Positions 60,664-64,000 of a DNA stretch of 64,000 bases are shown here, one piece after another (within the stretch, counting starts at the first letter, position 1; each line of letters starts with the position of its first letter). The DNA is from Hypericibacter adhaerens (GTDB lineage Bacteria > Pseudomonadota > Alphaproteobacteria > Dongiales > Dongiaceae): assembly GCF_008728835.1 (NCBI RefSeq), contig NZ_CP042582.1, forward strand, positions 1,488,001 through 1,552,000, in the 5' to 3' direction. The position numbers and the translations under genes were made by a program. Below the pieces are notes generated by a model. The model saw only the letters and a program-made list of their open reading frames with translations, searched no databases and was not told the DNA's origin.

Positions 60664-61536
60664 ATGCGCGTTCTGGTCCTCGGCGGAATGGGGATGCTGG
60701 GCCACGCGGTGGCGTCGCGGCTGGCGGCGGAGCACGAGGTTTCGGCGACGATCAGGAGCGCCTTGTCGACCTGGCCGTCCCGGCTGACGGTCGCCGCGGT
60801 TCTGCCCGATACCGATTTGACCGGCCCCGGCACGCTCGAAACCGTCTTTGCGCGCACCCGGCCCGAGCTGGTCGTCAATTGCGCAGGTCTCGTCAAGCAG
60901 CGCCTGCAGCCGGATTCCGATGCGACGGCGATCCTGGTCAATGCCGTATTGCCGCATCGCCTGGCGGTTCTCTGCCGTCATGCCGGCGTTCGCCTCATTC
61001 ACATCAGCACCGACTGCGTCTTTTCGGGAGCGGCCGGCGGCAATCGCGGCGCCGACGGCTATCGCGAGAGGGACTTTCCCGATGCCACGGATCTCTATGG
61101 CCGGTCGAAGCTTCTGGGCGAGATCGACGGGCCGGGCTGCATCACGCTTCGCTTGTCGCTGATCGGACGCGAGCTGCAGGGGCGACGCGGCCTGGTGGAA
61201 TGGTTTCTCGCCAATGCCCGGTCGCCGCTCACCGGCTTCACCGAAGCGCGATTCACGGGGCTCAGCACCGTCACCGCGGCCGGGATGATCGCAGACCTGG
61301 CCCGCGATCATCCCCGCCTCGAGGGGTTGTGGCATGTCGCGGCGGAACCGCTCTCCAAGTATGAGCTGCTTTGCCGCCTGCGCGACGCCTATGGGCTGGA
61401 CACCCGAATCGATCCCGCGGCCGAGCCCTATTGCGACCGGCGTCTCGACGGCGGCCGCTTTCGCCAGGCGACCGGCTGGGTCGCGCCGTCCTGGAGCCGC
61501 ATGATCGAGGAGATCGTGGCGCAGGGCGGGCGCTGA
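60664..61536 (+). CDS. RmlD/WbvR-like NAD-dependent 4-reductase
   Basis: This is a 290-residue short-chain reductase similar to dTDP-4-dehydrorhamnose reductase. The cofactor site is LVLGGMGMLGHAVASRL, the catalytic triad is represented by HISTDCVFSG and YGRSKLLGE (YxxxK). The C terminus reads DPAAEPYCDRRLDGGRFRQA. It lacks the cupin domain of CapF/FnlB. In this operon it would reduce the 4-keto group, which points to UDP-L-QuiNAc (WbvR-type) or a related 6-deoxy-L-sugar rather than the CapF route. The substrate assignment is inference. Confidence 0.88.
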   Translation: MRVLVLGGMGMLGHAVASRLAAEHEVSATIRSALSTWPSRLTVAAVLPDTDLTGPGTLETVFARTRPELVVNCAGLVKQRLQPDSDATAILVNAVLPHRLAVLCRHAGVRLIHISTDCVFSGAAGGNRGADGYRERDFPDATDLYGRSKLLGEIDGPGCITLRLSLIGRELQGRRGLVEWFLANARSPLTGFTEARFTGLSTVTAAGMIADLARDHPRLEGLWHVAAEPLSKYELLCRLRDAYGLDTRIDPAAEPYCDRRLDGGRFRQATGWVAPSWSRMIEEIVAQGGR

Positions 61537-61578
61537 GCCGGCCATGCCGCGGGACTCCTCCATGGGGAATGGCCGCCG

Positions 61579-63606
61579 ATGCGGGTTCTGATCCTCGATT
61601 TCGATTTCTTCAGCGCGGTTGGCGGCGGGCAGACCTTCTATCGGCGCGTCGTATCGCGCCATCGTCGGATGGATTTCCATTACCCGTCCCGCGGTCCGGA
61701 TCTCAAAGCCGCGATGCGGCGGCACCTTCCCGCCAATGCCGTGCCGTTCGGCTTCGATTCGTTCACGGATGTGTGGGACGTCATTTCCAGGCTCGCGCTC
61801 GAATGGCTGGACGTCGATCACCTGGCGCTCCTGTGCCGGATCGCGCTGGCCTGGCAAGGATCGAGCTTCGACATCGTCGAAATTCCGTCATTCTTTCCCG
61901 CGGCACATTTGATAAGGCCGGTCTTCGCGGCCTACGGCATCGCCGTCGGCCGGGTCAGCATCGGGCTGTTGGGCTGGCTCAGCACCAGCACGCGCAATGC
62001 CTATCAAAGCGAGGGCATCGGCAAGCATGCGGCGATCTATGCCGATGCCGAGCGGCGCAGCATGGCCGCTGCCGATATCCGCTATACGATCTCGGATCTG
62101 CATGCCGGGCTGAACGCGGAACGGGAGCTGCCGATCGCGACCGTCGACATGCATGACGCGCTGGAGGATTTTCCGCTGCCTGCCGCCGACCCTCCGGGCG
62201 AAGGGCCGCCCGATTTGTGGTATGTCGGCCGCCTCGACCGCAACAAGGGGCCCGATCTTTTCGTCGAGATCGCCGCCCGCCTGCCGCGCAGCCTCTACGG
62301 GCGTTGCCGCCTGGCGGGTCCCGACAACCTGTGGGTCGACGGAGAGCGCTGGTCCCACCGGATCGAGGCGCTGGCGGCAGAACGGAATATCGAGGCCCAT
62401 TATGTGGGCCAGCTGCCGGACGAGGAGGTGCGAAAACAGGTCTATGGGGGCCGCTCGCTCCTGGTCGTTCCCTCGCGCACCGACGCCTTCAACTATGTCG
62501 CCATCGAGGCGCTCGCCAACGGCTGTCCCGTCCTCCTCTCGAAACATGCCGGCGTTGCCGGCTTCCTCGCGGCGCGGCACCCGTCGATCGCTCCGCCGAT
62601 CATCGATCCGGAGGACATCGACGGGTCGGCGATGGCGCTGCGCCGGCTCCTGGAGACATATCCCCAGTCGGCCCTGACCCTGCGCGAGAACCTGCGCCGC
62701 GCTCCCTTGCCCCGGCCGCGTCAGGATTTCATGGCGGCGATATGGTCCGGCGCTCCCGTCCGGTCGCGGCAAAGCGACGGCGATCTGTCCGGTCTGCATT
62801 CCAGGATTCTCGCTCAGCAGCCCCTTGCGATTCCCGCAGCACGGAACTGGCGGACCCGCGGCGGCGAGGCATCGGCACCCGTTCTGTCCTGCATCCTTTG
62901 GATGACCCGGCCCGACGCGGAAGCCGCCCGAACGCTCGTATCCTTGTCGGGTGCGAGCCTTCCCGGCGTGGAAGTCCTGGTCGTCGACGATGGCAGCAGC
63001 CCGGGCCGCCCCGTGCGCCGGGCCATCCGCGCGATACTCCCCGAGGCTCGCATTCTGCGTCAGAGCGCCCAGGGCCGCGTCGCCGCCTGGAATCGAGGGC
63101 TGGCCGCAAGCCAAGCGCCTCATGTCTGCTTCCTGGAGCCCGGCGATGGATTCGACCGATGGCTCCTGGAATCGATGATGGCGACGCTTCGGCGCGGCGA
63201 GCCCGATGCGGTGGCGATCTGGGCCGCGATGCGTCTGCTCCATATCGACGGTCGGCCCTATGGCGCGAGCGAGAACAGGGCGGCGAGCGCGGCCGAGGGC
63301 GAACAGGTTCCGGATGCGAGAAGCATCGCCATTCTGTCGCGCCCTGCGCTCGACCGGACCGGGGCCTTCGATACCACCCTCGACCGGCTGTCCTGGCAGG
63401 ATTTGTGGCTGCGCCTCGCCCGCACGGGACGCGTTCTGCGGCACCGCGACGGCTGGGCCTGGCGATGGATGGAGTCGCCGTCGGACGGCGCCGCGGCGTC
63501 AAGCGAGGAGCGGGCGAGGCTGGAAGCGAAGCGGCAGACCCTGGAGCGGTGGAGCGCCGTCGCCGCGTTCTCCGGCATCGCGTCGCGGACGGAGACCTCG
63601 TCGTGA
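61579..63606 (+). CDS. Fused glycosyltransferase (GT4-GT2)
   Basis: This 675-residue protein has a GT-B module first and a GT-A module second. Residues 1-380 have GGGQTFYRRVVSRHRRMDFH and WYVGRLDRNKGPDLFVEIAA plus FNYVAIEALANGCPVLLSKH, a GT4 pattern. Residues about 430-660 have LSGASLPGVEVLVVDDGSSP and a glycosyltransferase-2-like region ending near WAWRWMESPSDGAAASSEER. It follows the reductase gene and overlaps the next gene by 4 bp (GTGA). It probably adds two sugars during polysaccharide assembly. The order of modules is the reverse of the 1019-residue fusion. Confidence 0.86.
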   Translation: MRVLILDFDFFSAVGGGQTFYRRVVSRHRRMDFHYPSRGPDLKAAMRRHLPANAVPFGFDSFTDVWDVISRLALEWLDVDHLALLCRIALAWQGSSFDIVEIPSFFPAAHLIRPVFAAYGIAVGRVSIGLLGWLSTSTRNAYQSEGIGKHAAIYADAERRSMAAADIRYTISDLHAGLNAERELPIATVDMHDALEDFPLPAADPPGEGPPDLWYVGRLDRNKGPDLFVEIAARLPRSLYGRCRLAGPDNLWVDGERWSHRIEALAAERNIEAHYVGQLPDEEVRKQVYGGRSLLVVPSRTDAFNYVAIEALANGCPVLLSKHAGVAGFLAARHPSIAPPIIDPEDIDGSAMALRRLLETYPQSALTLRENLRRAPLPRPRQDFMAAIWSGAPVRSRQSDGDLSGLHSRILAQQPLAIPAARNWRTRGGEASAPVLSCILWMTRPDAEAARTLVSLSGASLPGVEVLVVDDGSSPGRPVRRAIRAILPEARILRQSAQGRVAAWNRGLAASQAPHVCFLEPGDGFDRWLLESMMATLRRGEPDAVAIWAAMRLLHIDGRPYGASENRAASAAEGEQVPDARSIAILSRPALDRTGAFDTTLDRLSWQDLWLRLARTGRVLRHRDGWAWRWMESPSDGAAASSEERARLEAKRQTLERWSAVAAFSGIASRTETSS

Positions 63607-64000
63607 GCGGGAACGGGATCGCCGCCGGGGCATCGGCTCTCGCGGGCAAGCGCGTCCTTGTCACGGGTGCCAGCGGGTTTCTCGGCCGGGCGCTGTTTCC
63701 CCGCCTGCATGCGCAGGGCGCCCGCTTGCGCGGCTTCATGCGCACGGCCCCGCTCTCGTTCGAGAGCGAGGCGGAGACCGAGATCCGTCTCGGTGACATC
63801 GCCGATGCCGCCGCGGTCCGTGAAGCCGTGCGAGGCGTCGCCGCCGTCGTTCATCTGGCGGCCTTGGCGTCCGTTCCCGATTCGCTTCGCGATCCCGCGC
63901 CGTTCTTCCGGACCAACGTGGCGGGGACATTCAATCTGCTGGACGCGTGCCGGAACAGCGGCGTGGAGCGGCTGGTCTATGTCAGCTCCTCGCAGGTCTA
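63603..64000 (+). CDS. NAD-dependent epimerase/dehydratase, 5' part
   Basis: The window ends after 132 codons of a nucleotide-sugar-modifying SDR. The GTG start overlaps the glycosyltransferase stop by 4 bp. The cofactor motif is VLVTGASGFLGRALFPRLHA, followed by HLAALASVPDSLRDPAPFFR and TNVAGTFNLLDACRNSGVERL, the usual GalE/UDP-sugar-epimerase layout. It ends at VYVSSSQV, the segment that carries the first catalytic residue. Substrate unknown. Confidence 0.85.
   Translation, partial: MSGNGIAAGASALAGKRVLVTGASGFLGRALFPRLHAQGARLRGFMRTAPLSFESEAETEIRLGDIADAAAVREAVRGVAAVVHLAALASVPDSLRDPAPFFRTNVAGTFNLLDACRNSGVERLVYVSSSQV

Overview
The window comes from a high-GC bacterium, most likely an alphaproteobacterium of a Rhodospirillales-like lineage. 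The sequence basis is the imuA-imuB-dnaE2 mutasome cassette behind a GAAC-N7-GAAC LexA box, a PutA without an N-terminal DNA-binding domain, Tat-exported PotD-type binding proteins, and GC-rich palindromic intergenic repeats. The genus is inference. No rRNA, tRNA, CRISPR array, transposase or phage gene was recognised.

Region 1 (1-11180) is transport and small-molecule metabolism. It opens with the end of a polyamine-type ABC operon (potD, then a cut-off potB), followed by an amt-PII pair whose PII has Phe at the usual uridylylated Tyr51. Next is a catabolic island: an SMP-30 lactonase diverging from potA, and a facing operon potD-potB-potC-SDR-SDR. Region 2 (11181-20029) is mostly housekeeping: methylglyoxal synthase, a MeaB-like GTPase, a CorC-type membrane protein, a DmpA-type peptidase with a small secreted partner, YgfZ, a crotonase, a GNAT and a zinc alcohol dehydrogenase.

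Region 3 (20030-26763) is the SOS mutagenesis cassette imuA-imuB-dnaE2. Between imuB and dnaE2 sits a frameshifted DUF559 endonuclease gene bracketed by two near-identical palindromic repeats. dnaE2 carries an in-frame insertion centred on a perfect 14-bp inverted repeat. Region 4 (26764-41385) covers stress and redox genes: OsmC, a DJ-1/PfpI protein, a nitronate monooxygenase-like enzyme, an AlaX-like protein, a flavin amine oxidase, HdeD, PutA, an orphan bufferin precursor with DoxX, a CGNR regulator/EamA exporter pair with an operator array, and katG behind predicted Fnr and Fur-superfamily sites.

Region 5 (41416-53346) looks like amine catabolism. Two APC permeases, a glutamine-synthetase-like ligase, an aldehyde dehydrogenase and an iron alcohol dehydrogenase lie on one strand, which fits a gamma-glutamylation route for ethanolamine or a similar amino alcohol. 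Beyond a LysR gene lies a divergent HpaB-like monooxygenase/RidA/DUF1028 operon of unknown substrate. Region 6 (53459-64000) is the start of a surface polysaccharide locus: large fused glycosyltransferases and three enzymes predicted to make a UDP-N-acetyl-6-deoxy-L-hexosamine (L-QuiNAc or L-FucNAc type).

Two families of long GC-rich inverted repeats recur across the window, in four copies each. They lie mainly in intergenic gaps, and one family carries G-quadruplex-type G runs.
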